Shown here one piece after another: positions 7,984 to 18,290 of a stretch of 64,000 nucleotides of DNA. The notes under the pieces were generated by a model. That model was not told where the DNA came from. It ran no database searches and worked only from the letters and a program-made list of their open reading frames with translations. Numbering within the stretch: position 1 is the stretch's first letter; each line of letters starts with the position of its first letter. Position numbers and translations under genes: made by a program. This DNA is from Martinezella tropici (GTDB lineage: Bacteria > Pseudomonadota > Alphaproteobacteria > Rhizobiales > Rhizobiaceae), in NCBI RefSeq assembly GCF_003287875.1, contig NZ_QMKK01000061.1, positions 186,001 through 250,000 of the forward strand. The letters are read 5' to 3'.

Positions 7984-10900
7984 AGAGATGCCCCCAGCCC
8001 TCGGCGTGCGCCGTTACGAAAATCTCGCAGTGATGGAATGTGCAGCTGAACGGGATCGGCCGGAGCCTCCGTCTGGCTGTCGGCAAAGGCAGCCAATGCG
8101 GCAATCGTCGGATGACGCAAGAGATGCTTTGCTTCCAGCGGCAGGCCGTTGTCGCGCATGCGGGCGGCGATGCGGAAGATGGCAAGCGAGTCGGCGCCGA
8201 GCGCGTAGAGATTGTCATCCATGCCGATATCGCCAAGGTTCAGAACGTCCTGCCAGATCGCCAGCAGCCGCTGTTCCATCTCGGTTTTTGGCTGGACCTT
8301 GGTTGGCGCGGCTCCCCTCTGAGGCACGCCACGCTGCTGCAGGGTCTTGCGGTCGAGCTTGCCGTTGGCGGTCTGCGGCAGCTCGCTTTCCAGCACCCAG
8401 AAGCTCGGAACCATATGTCCGGGCAGATTGGCCTTGGCATGTGCCGCGATATCGGCTGTCAATGCATCGTTGCCGCCTGTTTCAGGCACGATATAGCAAA
8501 CCAGCGAGCGATCGCCCTTGGCGTTCTCGGCCACGACGGTAGCACATTGGCGCACACCCTCCGCCTTGGAGATGACGGCCTCTATATCGCCGAGCTCGAT
8601 GCGGAAGCCGCGCAGCTTGACCTGCTGGTCGCGCCGGCCGAGCAATTGCAGCGAACCGTCGGCCAGCCGCCGCCCGACGTCGCCGGTCCTGTAAAGCCGC
8701 ATCGGCCTGCCGATGGCGAAGCAATGCGGGGCGAAGGCCTTCTCGGTGAGATCGAGGCGATCGAAATAACCTTCCGCCAGGCCGTCGCCGCCGATATGCA
8801 GCTCGCCGATGACGCCGACGGGTGCGATATTTTCACTCTGGTCGAGAATGAAAAGCTGGGTATTGGCGATGGGATGGCCGATGGTAATCGGCTGATCGGC
8901 ATCCGTGATGCGTTGCAGCGACGACCAGATCGTCGTTTCCGTCGGGCCGTACATGTTCCAGAGTTCGCCGCCGATACCAAGCAGCGAGCGCGCCAGCTCC
9001 TTGGGCAGGGGTTCACCGCCGCAGAGCATTTTCAGTGTCCGCCGCTCTTTCAGGCCGGCTTCGACCAGCATCTGCCAAAGCGTTGGCGTGGCCTGCAGCA
9101 CCGTGGCATCATGTTCGTCTATGAGCTTGACCAGTTCGAAGCCATCCTGGACCTGGCTGCGGCTGGCGATGACGACCTTCCCGCCCGATATCAGCGGCAG
9201 GTACAGTTCCAGACCGGCTATGTCGAACGAGATGGTCGTGACCGCGACAAGCGTGTCATCCGCACCGAAGCCGGGCTCCTTCGTCATGGAGAGAAGGAAG
9301 TTCGTCAGGGATCGATGCGAAACCTCGACCCCCTTCGGCATGCCGGTCGAGCCGGAGGTGAAGATGATATAGGCGGATGCGGTCGTATCGACAGGTAAGG
9401 TTTTGAGGGCAAGGCCGGTCATCGAGCCGATAGCCTTGGCATCCTGGTCGAGCCGGATAACGGGAGTATCCTTGGAGGCAAGCCGTGCCATGCCGTCGCC
9501 GTCGCAAATCAGGCCGCCGATGCGGGCGATATCCAGCGTCTGCAGCAGGCGGGGTTCCGGATGAGCGGGATCCATGGGGACATAGGTGTGTCCTGCCTTC
9601 ATGACCGCGAGCAAGGCGACGATCATGTTCAGCGAACGCTCGACCAATATGGCAATCCGCTGGCCAGGATCCGGAAGCACCATCTGAAGGTAGAGAGCAA
9701 GCTGGTTCGAGCGCGTCTCCAGCTCGCCGTAGCTCAGCGTCTGGCCGTCATGTTGCACGGCGACGGCGTTCGGCTGTTCGGCTGCCCGTTTGGAAAAGAG
9801 CGAGAAGACGAACTGATCGTGATCGTAAGGTACAGCCGTGCGATTGAGATCGTCGACCAGCCAGGATTTCTCCTCCGCCGACAGCAGCGACAGTTCACCG
9901 ATCTTGTGATCCATGTCCTTGGCCAAGGTGGCGGCGAGCGTCGAGAAGTGACCGATCCATCGCTCCACGGTCGAACGATCGAAGACATCGGCATTGTAAT
10001 CGACATCAATGCGGATGTGGTCGGGCGCCTCGATCATGTTGAAGAATAGATCGAAGTTGGAAAAAGCCTTCGCGTTCGGCTCCATGGTCGGCTTGAGATC
10101 GCCGAAGGATGATCCGCCGGCCATGCGTTCGAGATTGAACTGTATTTCGGTGAGCGGCAGGCGGCGCGGATCGCGCTTCGTATCCAGTTTACGCACCAGC
10201 GTGCCGTAGGTGTAATCCTGATGTTCGAAGGCCTGGAAGACCAGCTGCTGCGTTGCCTTCAGATGATCCGTAAACGGCTCGGTCTGCGAGATAGCCTGGC
10301 GCAGCGGCAGCAGGTTGACGCAATGGCCAACGAGAATCTGGCCGTCGAGCAGGCTTTGACCGGCTGATGGAATGGCAATGACGATATCGTTCTGGCCCGA
10401 CAGCCGCGATATCATGACCTGGAGGGTTGCGAGCAGCGTCGAGAACAGGGTGGCGCCGGATTTGGCTCCCTTCTTCTTCAGCGCCTTGTAGACATCGGCA
10501 TCGATATAGCCCGTGCAGCTGCCGCCTGCGAAGCTGCGATATTCCGGACGCGGCCGATCGAGCGGCAGGTCGGGAAGGTCCGGAACCGTCTTGAACTGAT
10601 CGAGCCAGAACTGTTCCGTCGCCTGGGATTTCTCCGGCCTGGGGGAAAGATCCGTCGAATAGGTGGCGAAGGAAAGGGCCGGCTGGAATTCCGGAACATT
10701 GCCCGTCCTGTAGGCCTCGTAGGCAGCGGTAAGCTCTTCGACGAAAGTGTTGATCGACCAGCCGTCGCAGATGATGTGATGGGCCGTGAAGACCAGCACG
10801 TGCCTGTCGGATGCCAGCTTGACGATGCTTGCGCGAACCAGCGGGCCGTTGATGAGATCGAAGGGCGTATGGGCGTCGTCGTCTATGAGAATGGCAAGGC

Positions 10901-13900
10901 CCTGGTCATCGATATCCTCAAGGATCGGCACGTCGAGCTTGAAATCCGGAATGAAGTGGAAAGACTCGCCGCCGCGGTCGAAGCGAATATGAAACGCGTC
11001 ATGGCGCGCAATGACCGTATCGATAGCCTTCCGGATGGCTGCCTCGTCGAGGGTTCCTTCCAGCGTCAGCGAAAAGGACTCGTTGAATGAGCAGGAGGCT
11101 TCGTCGCCCGCCTGGGCTGCGAGCCATATTTCCGTTTGCGCCTCCGTCAGCGGCGCAGATTCCGGCCTTGCCAGGGATGCCTGTATCGGCTTTGCCGATA
11201 CGGACGGTTCTTCCCTTGCGGTGAATATTCCGACGCGCTGCATGGCGTCGAGACTGTCGCGGAAGGCTTTCGCGATCGTGCGGAAGTCGTCCTCACTGTG
11301 GGCTGTCGTCAGGAAGCAGGGATAGCCATCCTGTATGTGGACGCCATTCAGCCGCATCTGGGCATAGAACAGCGCGCCGAGCGGATCCTGGCTGGAAAAG
11401 TCGGTGGCAAACCAGCTCTTGTAGCCATGGACCACATCGGCGATGCCGCGCCTGGCAAGATCGGCCTTGATCTCCGCGACCAATGCTTCGGTTCGTTCGG
11501 CCACACGGCTGTAGAGAGCGGAACCCTCTCCCTTGATGTGGTGCAGCACGGCGTTGGCGGCGGCAAGCGTCAGCGGGTGGCGCACGAAGGTGCCGGCAAA
11601 GAATGTCGGCGCCGTCATGGGCACGGAGCTGTCGCCGTAAGCCCAATAGCCGCCATCCAGCGCATCCATGAAACGCGGGCTGCCGACAAGCACGCCGATC
11701 GGCATTCCGCCGCCGACGACCTTGCCGTAGGTCGCCATATCGCCCTTGATGCCCCAGATCGCCTGCATGCCGCCGGGATCGACGCGAAAGCCCGTGACGA
11801 CCTCATCGAAGACCAGAGCGAATTCGGACTTGGTGGCGATGTCGCGCAGTTCCAGCACGAACTCGCGCGGCTGCAATTCGGGATGACGGCTCTGGATCGG
11901 CTCGATGATGACGGCTGCTATATCGGCGGCGTTGGCGCGAATGAAGTCGAGACTTTCCGGAGCGCCGTAGCGCAGCACGGTCATATTCGACACAGAGGCC
12001 ATCGGAATCCCGGAAGCGACGGGCAGGGCGATCGGCTTGTCGGCGCGATTGCGGCCCTTGACCAGAACTTCGTCGAACTGGCCGTGATAATCATTGGCAA
12101 AGACCACGACCCGATCACGGCCGGTGACGGCACGCGCAAGCCGCATCGCAGCCATGACCGCTTCCGAACCGGTATTGCAGAAGGTGACCCGCTCGTGGCC
12201 GGTCACGTCGGCGATCATCTTTGCGACGTCGCCGGCAAGCGGCGTCTGCGGGCCGATGGCAAATCCCCGGTCGGCCTGAGCCTTGACGGCGTCGATGACG
12301 AAATCCGGCGCATGGCCGAAGGCCGTCTGCCCAAAACCGTTGACCAGATCGACATACTGATTGCCGTCGATATCCCAGATGTAGGCGCCTTTGGAATGGT
12401 CGCAGACGATCGGGAACACCATCTCTTTCCAGTCTGCCCGGAAGCCCGAGGCGGAACGGGGATCGGCCAGATGTCCGCGATGACCCTGGGTAAAGCTCTT
12501 CGATTTGGCATTCTTGGTTTCATAGGCCCTGGTGAGGCTGGTGATGAAATCCTGCTTGGCCGCGGTAATCTCCGGCGCCAGGCTCTTGGCATTCGGACGA
12601 TAGAGTTTGATGCGTTCGGTGCCGAAATCGCTTTCCACGGCGGCGGGGGCGGGGGGCGCACTCACTGCCGGTTGCGGCGCCGGTACAATGGGTGCCACTG
12701 GCATCGCGCTCGGCGTCGAGGAGGCCTGGGCGCCACCCTGCATGGCCTGCAGCATCAGCAGCTGTTGAGAGAACAGGGTTTGCGCCATCTGGATCTGGGA
12801 TTGCAGCACGGTGGCGAGGTCCGATGCTGCAGCTGGCATGGGGGAGGCCTGTGTAGCGACAGGCATGATTGGCGCTGACACGCTTGGTACCGACACGCCC
12901 GGTGCCGACATGGCCGGCATCGGCGCGGCCGCAGCCTGGGGGGTGGATGGTACCGGTTCCGCCGCCTTGATTGCCTCGGGTGGCATTTGCTGATCGAGGT
13001 AGACGGCCAGATCGGCAACGGAAGGGATATCGCTCAGCAATTCCCGGAAGGAGATTTTGACCTTGAAGTCTTTTTCGATGCGTTGCGCAAACTGACCGAC
13101 GAAGAGGGAATCGAAGCCGAGTTCCAGGAATGTCGCCGCCCGGTCGTCGGGACCAAGCGTTTCACCTGACATATCGCTCAATAGCGTCAGAAGAGCCGTT
13201 TCCAATTGCGGCAGGCGGCTGGGGATGGAAATTGATGCTGCAACATTCATCGCTCGTTTCTCCTCGGTGAGGTTGACGTCAGAGACAAGGGGTTCGCTTT
13301 CAGGAGAGCTCTCCGGATTGGCATGGGCGCTCCGGCTCGATGCGCGACGCGCGGATGGGGGCGCATCGAGCCAATGACGCTGGCGTTGGAACGGATAGGT
13401 GGGCAGGGACAGTCGCTGCCGTGCGGCCGGCGGGAGAGCCGGCCAGTTGAGCCGGCAGCCCGCCATCCATAACTTGCCGTGCGCTTCCGCGAGCGTTTCT
13501 GCGGCAGTGGAGGCCCGGTCATGCTCCGGCAGGGATTGCACGACGGCGGCAAGGCCGTCACGGGTGATCGTCTGCGCGGCAAACACCGAAAGCGTCCGCC
13601 CCGGCCCGACTTCGAGAAGAAGCGGTTTGCGGTCGCGGCACAGCGTGACTAGGCCATCGGCAAAGTGGACGGCATCGCGGCAATGCATCGCCCAATAGTT
13701 GGGAGACGTCATCAGCTCGGCGGTTTGCCAGTCGCCCGTCACGCACGAGATGAAGGGGAGCGTCGCGGTGCCGTAGGTCACCTTCTCCGTCTCCTGGCGC
13801 AGCGCAAGAGCCGCGTCCTTCATCATGACCGAATGAAAGGCGTGCGATGTGTGCAGACGACTGAAGGCAATCTCGGCGGCTTCAAGCGCCGTGCATACCC

Positions 13901-16073
13901 TGTCGATGTCGGCGAACGGGCCGGAGATGACGCAAAGCTTCGGAGCATTGATCGCGGCAATTTCGACATCGCCCTGCAGATAGGAAGCCGTCGTCGTGGC
14001 GTCGGCGCGAACGGAGACCATCGCGCCCTGCGGCTGGTGCTGCATCAGCCGCCCGCGATTGGCCACGAGGCGCAGTCCGTCTTCGAAGGAAATGACGTTG
14101 GCGAGCGTAGCGGCAACAAACTCGCCAACGCTATGACCGATCATGGCATACGGCTTGACACCGCGGCTGAGCCACAATCGGGCAAGCGCATATTCGACAA
14201 GATAGAGACAGGGTTGAGCAATGCGGGTTTCACGCTGTTCGTCGGCGATCGCCTGCGTCACGGAGCCGGTGTGGCAGATATAGTCGCGCAGGTCGAGCCC
14301 GAGCGTCATTTTCAGCAGCTCTGAGCCGCGATCGATCCAGCGGGCGAATTCCGGCTCGGAGCTGTAGAGGCCGGCGCCCATGCCGACATATTGCGCACCC
14401 TGACCGGGAAACATGAAGGCGACCGGCGGCTGATCTACCGCAACAAGGGGTTGATAGCTGTCCGTCGTCAGCTTGATGATTGCTTCCTCGGCACTTCCGG
14501 CGGCAACCGCCAGTCGATGGCCGAACTCGCGCCGACCCGTTTGCAGCGTGCTGGCGAGCTGCGCGATCGAAAGCTTCGGATTCTCAGCGAGATGATTGCT
14601 CAAATTGGTGCGCATCTGCGCAAGGGCCGGTTTATTGCGCGCCGAAAGGGGGAGGATATAATGCCCCTCTACCTCTTTGGGCGTAGTCGACGGATGAGGA
14701 GCCTCCTCCAAAACGACATGGACATTCGTACCGCCCACGCCGAAGGCGCTCACTCCGGCCCTGCGCGGCGCCTGCCCCTGCGGCCAGTCGGTCACGGCGG
14801 TCGGAATATAGAAGGGACTTCCATCGAGATCGATGCGGGGATTGGGCCTTCGGTAATTCGGCATCGGCGGGATTTTTGCGCTGTGAAGCGCCAGCGCCGT
14901 CTTGATGAGCCCGGTTACGCCGGCTGCGGCATCCGTGTGGCCGATGGTGCCCTTGACCGATCCAAGTGCGCAGCCGGCAGTTCCCCGCGCGCCATCCGCG
15001 AAGGCTCTCGTCAATCCATTGAACTCGATGGGATCGCCAAGCGGCGTTGCGGTGCCATGGCATTCGATATAGCCGATCGTCGAGGGATCGACGCCCGCAT
15101 TGGCGATCGCGGTGGCGATCGCTTCGGCTTGCCCGTCCACGCTCGGCGCGGTGAAACCGATCTTGTCGCTGCCGTCATTGTTGATGCCGTAGCCGCGAAT
15201 GAGCGCATAGATGTGATCGCCATCCTGCAGCGCATCCTCGTAACGCTTCAGGAGAACGACGCCGGCTCCGCTCGCAAAGACCGTTCCGGCGGCGTCAGCG
15301 TCGAAAGGCCGGCAAGTGCCGTCCGGCGAGGCCATGCCGCCTTCCTGATAGATGTAGCCTCTTTTCTGCGGAATGGTGACCGAAATCCCGCCCGCAAGAG
15401 CCATGTCACAGCCATAGGTGAGCAGATTCTGACACGCCTGTGAAACGGCGAGAAGCGAGGTCGAGCATGCGGACTGCAGCGTAAAGGCGGGGCCGCGCAG
15501 ATTGAACTTGTAGGCGACGCGGGTTGCGAGCGTATCGTTGAGCGCGCCGACGAGCTCGTGAAACGAGCCGATCTGGTAGTTCGACGTGAACTCTTCCGCC
15601 TTGGCGCGATCGTGCAGAACATTGTTGATCAGATAGGTCGGCATCGAGGAGCCGGCGAAGACGCCGATCGGGCCGGCATAGCGCTGCGGATCATAGCCCC
15701 CGTCCTCCAGCGCCTCCCAGCATATTTCCAGGAAGATGCGATGCTGCGGATCGGTGACGGCAGCCTCGCGTGGAAACATGCCGAAGAATTCGGCGTCGAA
15801 CATATCGGCATTCTCAAGATGAGGTCTTGCCGCGACATAATTCGGCTGCGCCCGCTCCTCGTCGGTGAATGCGTCTTCGATTTCATCCGGCGAGAAGCGG
15901 GAAAAGACGTTCTTCCCTTCGAGCACGAGCTTCCAGAGTTCATCGACGGAAGGGGCGCCGGGGAAACGGCCGGACATGCCGATAATGGCGATGTGCCCGG
16001 AAATTTGCCCGTTCAGATCTTCATTCTCCTCGAAATCACGCTGTTCGCCCTTCTCTTGGTGATTTCGTTTCAT
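7980..16073 (-). CDS. Hybrid PKS-NRPS megasynthase KS-AT-ACP-AMT-C-A-PCP
   Basis: A 2697-residue hybrid synthase. KS (25-460): SACSTS Cys203, ECHGTA His339, GTIGHT His379. AT (550-890): GHSVGE Ser648 and HAFH at 744-747, the malonyl-CoA type. ACP (960-1030): LGFDSL Ser989. A 120-residue Pro/Ala/Met-rich linker follows. Class III aminotransferase (1200-1610): CNTGSEA, VFDEVVTGFR, TYGKVVGGG with PLP Lys1451. C domain (1640-2070): HHIICDG at 1765. A domain (2085-2590): FTSGSTGMPKG, MYGPTETT, GDVGRR. PCP: LGADSL Ser2629. No ketoreductase, dehydratase or methyltransferase is present, so the AMT acts on a beta-keto thioester, as in MycA or McyE. The A-domain pocket reads by eye as DILQLGMIWK, close to the glycine code. 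ATGA overlaps at both ends couple it to its neighbours. Confidence 0.96.
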   Translation of the reverse strand: MKRNHQEKGEQRDFEENEDLNGQISGHIAIIGMSGRFPGAPSVDELWKLVLEGKNVFSRFSPDEIEDAFTDEERAQPNYVAARPHLENADMFDAEFFGMFPREAAVTDPQHRIFLEICWEALEDGGYDPQRYAGPIGVFAGSSMPTYLINNVLHDRAKAEEFTSNYQIGSFHELVGALNDTLATRVAYKFNLRGPAFTLQSACSTSLLAVSQACQNLLTYGCDMALAGGISVTIPQKRGYIYQEGGMASPDGTCRPFDADAAGTVFASGAGVVLLKRYEDALQDGDHIYALIRGYGINNDGSDKIGFTAPSVDGQAEAIATAIANAGVDPSTIGYIECHGTATPLGDPIEFNGLTRAFADGARGTAGCALGSVKGTIGHTDAAAGVTGLIKTALALHSAKIPPMPNYRRPNPRIDLDGSPFYIPTAVTDWPQGQAPRRAGVSAFGVGGTNVHVVLEEAPHPSTTPKEVEGHYILPLSARNKPALAQMRTNLSNHLAENPKLSIAQLASTLQTGRREFGHRLAVAAGSAEEAIIKLTTDSYQPLVAVDQPPVAFMFPGQGAQYVGMGAGLYSSEPEFARWIDRGSELLKMTLGLDLRDYICHTGSVTQAIADEQRETRIAQPCLYLVEYALARLWLSRGVKPYAMIGHSVGEFVAATLANVISFEDGLRLVANRGRLMQHQPQGAMVSVRADATTTASYLQGDVEIAAINAPKLCVISGPFADIDRVCTALEAAEIAFSRLHTSHAFHSVMMKDAALALRQETEKVTYGTATLPFISCVTGDWQTAELMTSPNYWAMHCRDAVHFADGLVTLCRDRKPLLLEVGPGRTLSVFAAQTITRDGLAAVVQSLPEHDRASTAAETLAEAHGKLWMAGCRLNWPALPPAARQRLSLPTYPFQRQRHWLDAPPSARRASSRSAHANPESSPESEPLVSDVNLTEEKRAMNVAASISIPSRLPQLETALLTLLSDMSGETLGPDDRAATFLELGFDSLFVGQFAQRIEKDFKVKISFRELLSDIPSVADLAVYLDQQMPPEAIKAAEPVPSTPQAAAAPMPAMSAPGVSVPSVSAPIMPVATQASPMPAAASDLATVLQSQIQMAQTLFSQQLLMLQAMQGGAQASSTPSAMPVAPIVPAPQPAVSAPPAPAAVESDFGTERIKLYRPNAKSLAPEITAAKQDFITSLTRAYETKNAKSKSFTQGHRGHLADPRSASGFRADWKEMVFPIVCDHSKGAYIWDIDGNQYVDLVNGFGQTAFGHAPDFVIDAVKAQADRGFAIGPQTPLAGDVAKMIADVTGHERVTFCNTGSEAVMAAMRLARAVTGRDRVVVFANDYHGQFDEVLVKGRNRADKPIALPVASGIPMASVSNMTVLRYGAPESLDFIRANAADIAAVIIEPIQSRHPELQPREFVLELRDIATKSEFALVFDEVVTGFRVDPGGMQAIWGIKGDMATYGKVVGGGMPIGVLVGSPRFMDALDGGYWAYGDSSVPMTAPTFFAGTFVRHPLTLAAANAVLHHIKGEGSALYSRVAERTEALVAEIKADLARRGIADVVHGYKSWFATDFSSQDPLGALFYAQMRLNGVHIQDGYPCFLTTAHSEDDFRTIAKAFRDSLDAMQRVGIFTAREEPSVSAKPIQASLARPESAPLTEAQTEIWLAAQAGDEASCSFNESFSLTLEGTLDEAAIRKAIDTVIARHDAFHIRFDRGGESFHFIPDFKLDVPILEDIDDQGLAILIDDDAHTPFDLINGPLVRASIVKLASDRHVLVFTAHHIICDGWSINTFVEELTAAYEAYRTGNVPEFQPALSFATYSTDLSPRPEKSQATEQFWLDQFKTVPDLPDLPLDRPRPEYRSFAGGSCTGYIDADVYKALKKKGAKSGATLFSTLLATLQVMISRLSGQNDIVIAIPSAGQSLLDGQILVGHCVNLLPLRQAISQTEPFTDHLKATQQLVFQAFEHQDYTYGTLVRKLDTKRDPRRLPLTEIQFNLERMAGGSSFGDLKPTMEPNAKAFSNFDLFFNMIEAPDHIRIDVDYNADVFDRSTVERWIGHFSTLAATLAKDMDHKIGELSLLSAEEKSWLVDDLNRTAVPYDHDQFVFSLFSKRAAEQPNAVAVQHDGQTLSYGELETRSNQLALYLQMVLPDPGQRIAILVERSLNMIVALLAVMKAGHTYVPMDPAHPEPRLLQTLDIARIGGLICDGDGMARLASKDTPVIRLDQDAKAIGSMTGLALKTLPVDTTASAYIIFTSGSTGMPKGVEVSHRSLTNFLLSMTKEPGFGADDTLVAVTTISFDIAGLELYLPLISGGKVVIASRSQVQDGFELVKLIDEHDATVLQATPTLWQMLVEAGLKERRTLKMLCGGEPLPKELARSLLGIGGELWNMYGPTETTIWSSLQRITDADQPITIGHPIANTQLFILDQSENIAPVGVIGELHIGGDGLAEGYFDRLDLTEKAFAPHCFAIGRPMRLYRTGDVGRRLADGSLQLLGRRDQQVKLRGFRIELGDIEAVISKAEGVRQCATVVAENAKGDRSLVCYIVPETGGNDALTADIAAHAKANLPGHMVPSFWVLESELPQTANGKLDRKTLQQRGVPQRGAAPTKVQPKTEMEQRLLAIWQDVLNLGDIGMDDNLYALGADSLAIFRIAARMRDNGLPLEAKHLLRHPTIAALAAFADSQTEAPADPVQLHIPSLRDFRNGARRGLGASL

Positions 16074-17983
16074 AAGGAGCTCCTGCGCATGTGAGAGATT
16101 GCCTTCTTCTGCAGGGCCGCGCGCTGAGCGGCCGCGGCGATCCGCGTCGGCCCGGCCGTCCTGCCGTCCAGGTAAAGGGCCAGTTCCCGGATGGTCGGAT
16201 GGTGCAGCAGCGCAACCACGTCGATCGGACGACCGAGCGCTTCTTCAAGACCGGCATGAATTTCCATCAGTTGCAGGGAGGTGCCGCCAAGGTCGAAGAA
16301 GTTTCGGTCGACATCGACGCCGGTAAGGCTCAATGCATCTTGCCACAGCGTCGTCAGCAGCTCTTCCGTCCGGCTTCTGGTATCCATGGGCTTCGTCTGC
16401 ATGTCGACGGGCGGCGGCAAGAGTTTGGAGCGGTCGACCTTGCCGGCTGCCGTGAGCGGCAGCGTATCGACGATGACGGCGGCGCTTGGGATCATATAGG
16501 CCGGGAGTGCCATGCGCAGCGTTGCCATGACGCCCTGCACGAGGTCGGCGCCTGCGCCCACATGGCTTTCCTTGGGGCATAGATAGGCAACGATGCGTTT
16601 CAGGTTTTCGCCCTGGACATGGCAAAGGACGATGCCATCGGCAAGACGCGGATCGCGCCTGAGCGCGGTTTCGATCTCATCGAGCTCTATCCGCTTGCCG
16701 TTGATCTTGACCTGCCGGTCGCGCCGTCCCTTGAAGGTAACGGTGCCATCCGGCTTCATGGAGGCCACGTCGCCGGTCAGATAGAAGCGCGTCGCGCCGT
16801 CCTTCGTGGCAATGGTCACGAATTTCTGCTCTGTCAGCTCCGGGCGCTTGAAATAGGCGATGGCCAGGCCATCGCCCGATATTGCCAGCTGGCCTTCGAT
16901 CCCCGGCGGGACGATGCGCAACTCCTCGTTCAATATGGCGACGCCCGTATGCGCGATCGCCTTGCCGATCGGCAGCTCTCCGCCTGAAAAACTGGGCAGG
17001 ACCGGGAATGCGGTGGCAAAGACCGTCGTCTCGGTCGGGCCGTAGATATTGGTGAGCTTGCAGCCGGGATGGTGCTCGAGAAACCGCCGGGCATGAACGA
17101 CCGATCCGACTTCGCCGCCGAAAAGAACATGGCGAAGCTTCGGCAGGGGTGCGCGGACATGATCGGCAAAGAGATTGAACAGCCCCGTCGTGAGGAAGGA
17201 GATGCTGACATCCGTCGCCCGCATGAAGTCGGACAGGCGCGAAATGGAAAAATCGCCATCGGGCATGATTGCCATCGTGCAGCCATTGAGAAGCGCGCCC
17301 CAGATTTCGAAAGTCGACGCATCGAAGGAAATGGTGGCCGCATGAAGAATGACGTCGTCGCGGCGAAAATCGGCATAGTTCTGGTCGAGAGCCACCCGCG
17401 CGATGCTGCGATGGCAGATCATCGTTCCCTTGGGGCGCCCGGTCGAGCCCGACGTGTACATGATGTAGGCAAGATCGGCGCCGGTGATCGCCGTTGCTGG
17501 CGGAGCAACCCGCGGTTGACTTGCCATCTCGGCGATAATGGCATTTGCCTCGATGACCTTTGCATTCATGCTCGGCACATTGCAAAGCTTATCGCCAAAG
17601 GCTGAATCGACGAAGATGACCTTCGGCAGGCATTCGCCGATGACGAAATCGAGATGGTCGACCGGAAGGGCGGGATCAAGCGGCAGATAGGCGCCGCCAG
17701 CCTTGAGGATCGCTATCTTGCAAATGATGGCATTGGCGCTGCGCGGCAGGAAAAGACCGATAATATCGGCCCTGTGCACGCCGATCCTGACCAGATGCAA
17801 CGCGAGCGCGTCGGATATGCGATCGAGATCACGGTAGCTGAGCCTGGCGTCGCCGAACACAAGTGCAGTTGCCTCCGGCGTCGCCCGAGCCTGCATGCGC
17901 AGCATTTCGTGAAGGCAAAGGTTGCGATCGTAGTGCAGGCCTGCTGCGCTACCTGCTTCTGCTTGGGCCTCGCGGTCAATCAT
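16070..17983 (-). CDS. NRPS loading protein: A-PCP
   Basis: A 637-residue stand-alone adenylation-carrier didomain that activates an amino (or related) acid as AMP ester and tethers it. Visible core motifs are YIMYTSGSTGRPKGTM, FDASTFEIWG, NIYGPTETTVFA, YLTGD and AAGKVDRSK (catalytic Lys), then PCP LGGTSL with Ser569. There is no condensation domain, so it fits an initiation module that feeds the downstream KS. My by-eye pocket code is DAFFLGIVFK, which resembles pockets for branched aliphatic residues such as Val or Ile. The ATG at 17983 has GGAGGG 5 bases upstream; in-frame starts up to 18220 lack this. It is the first gene of the operon, so the promoter should lie in 17984-18290. Confidence 0.93.
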   Translation of the reverse strand: MIDREAQAEAGSAAGLHYDRNLCLHEMLRMQARATPEATALVFGDARLSYRDLDRISDALALHLVRIGVHRADIIGLFLPRSANAIICKIAILKAGGAYLPLDPALPVDHLDFVIGECLPKVIFVDSAFGDKLCNVPSMNAKVIEANAIIAEMASQPRVAPPATAITGADLAYIMYTSGSTGRPKGTMICHRSIARVALDQNYADFRRDDVILHAATISFDASTFEIWGALLNGCTMAIMPDGDFSISRLSDFMRATDVSISFLTTGLFNLFADHVRAPLPKLRHVLFGGEVGSVVHARRFLEHHPGCKLTNIYGPTETTVFATAFPVLPSFSGGELPIGKAIAHTGVAILNEELRIVPPGIEGQLAISGDGLAIAYFKRPELTEQKFVTIATKDGATRFYLTGDVASMKPDGTVTFKGRRDRQVKINGKRIELDEIETALRRDPRLADGIVLCHVQGENLKRIVAYLCPKESHVGAGADLVQGVMATLRMALPAYMIPSAAVIVDTLPLTAAGKVDRSKLLPPPVDMQTKPMDTRSRTEELLTTLWQDALSLTGVDVDRNFFDLGGTSLQLMEIHAGLEEALGRPIDVVALLHHPTIRELALYLDGRTAGPTRIAAAAQRAALQKKAISHMRRSSL

Positions 17984-18290
17984 CGTCACCCTCCGGATCA
18001 TCCTGCAACTGACGACGGCACGACATGCGATGCCTGATCGTCCACCGCAGAATTTCACGCTGGGGCAAAAGCACCAGTTGATCATTGGTATGATCGCGTT
18101 CACCACCGAAAGTCGTAAGTCCCGAAGGTGCGTAGCCAATTCGTCGGAAACATCCGATAAGGCGGCAACAACTCGACCGAAAGCATTACGCATGGCGCCA
18201 GCGCGGGCACCTCTCGCCAAGCACCATGCACAGGATTGTCTCGATCACGCCGATCGAGATGGTAATGAGTTGGGTTTGGTGATGAGGCAG
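17984..18290. other. Intergenic region upstream of the synthase operon
   Basis: About 307 bases between the GH16 gene end and the A-PCP start, both on the minus strand. It should hold the promoter of the four-gene synthase operon. I see no convincing gene, strong hairpin or repeat in it. Confidence 0.5.

Noticed and set aside
11136..12878. A 580-codon open frame on the plus strand opposite the megasynthase
   Set aside because: It is antisense to the aminotransferase domain, is rich in His/Arg/Gly as expected of a mirror frame in high-GC DNA, and shows no family motif.
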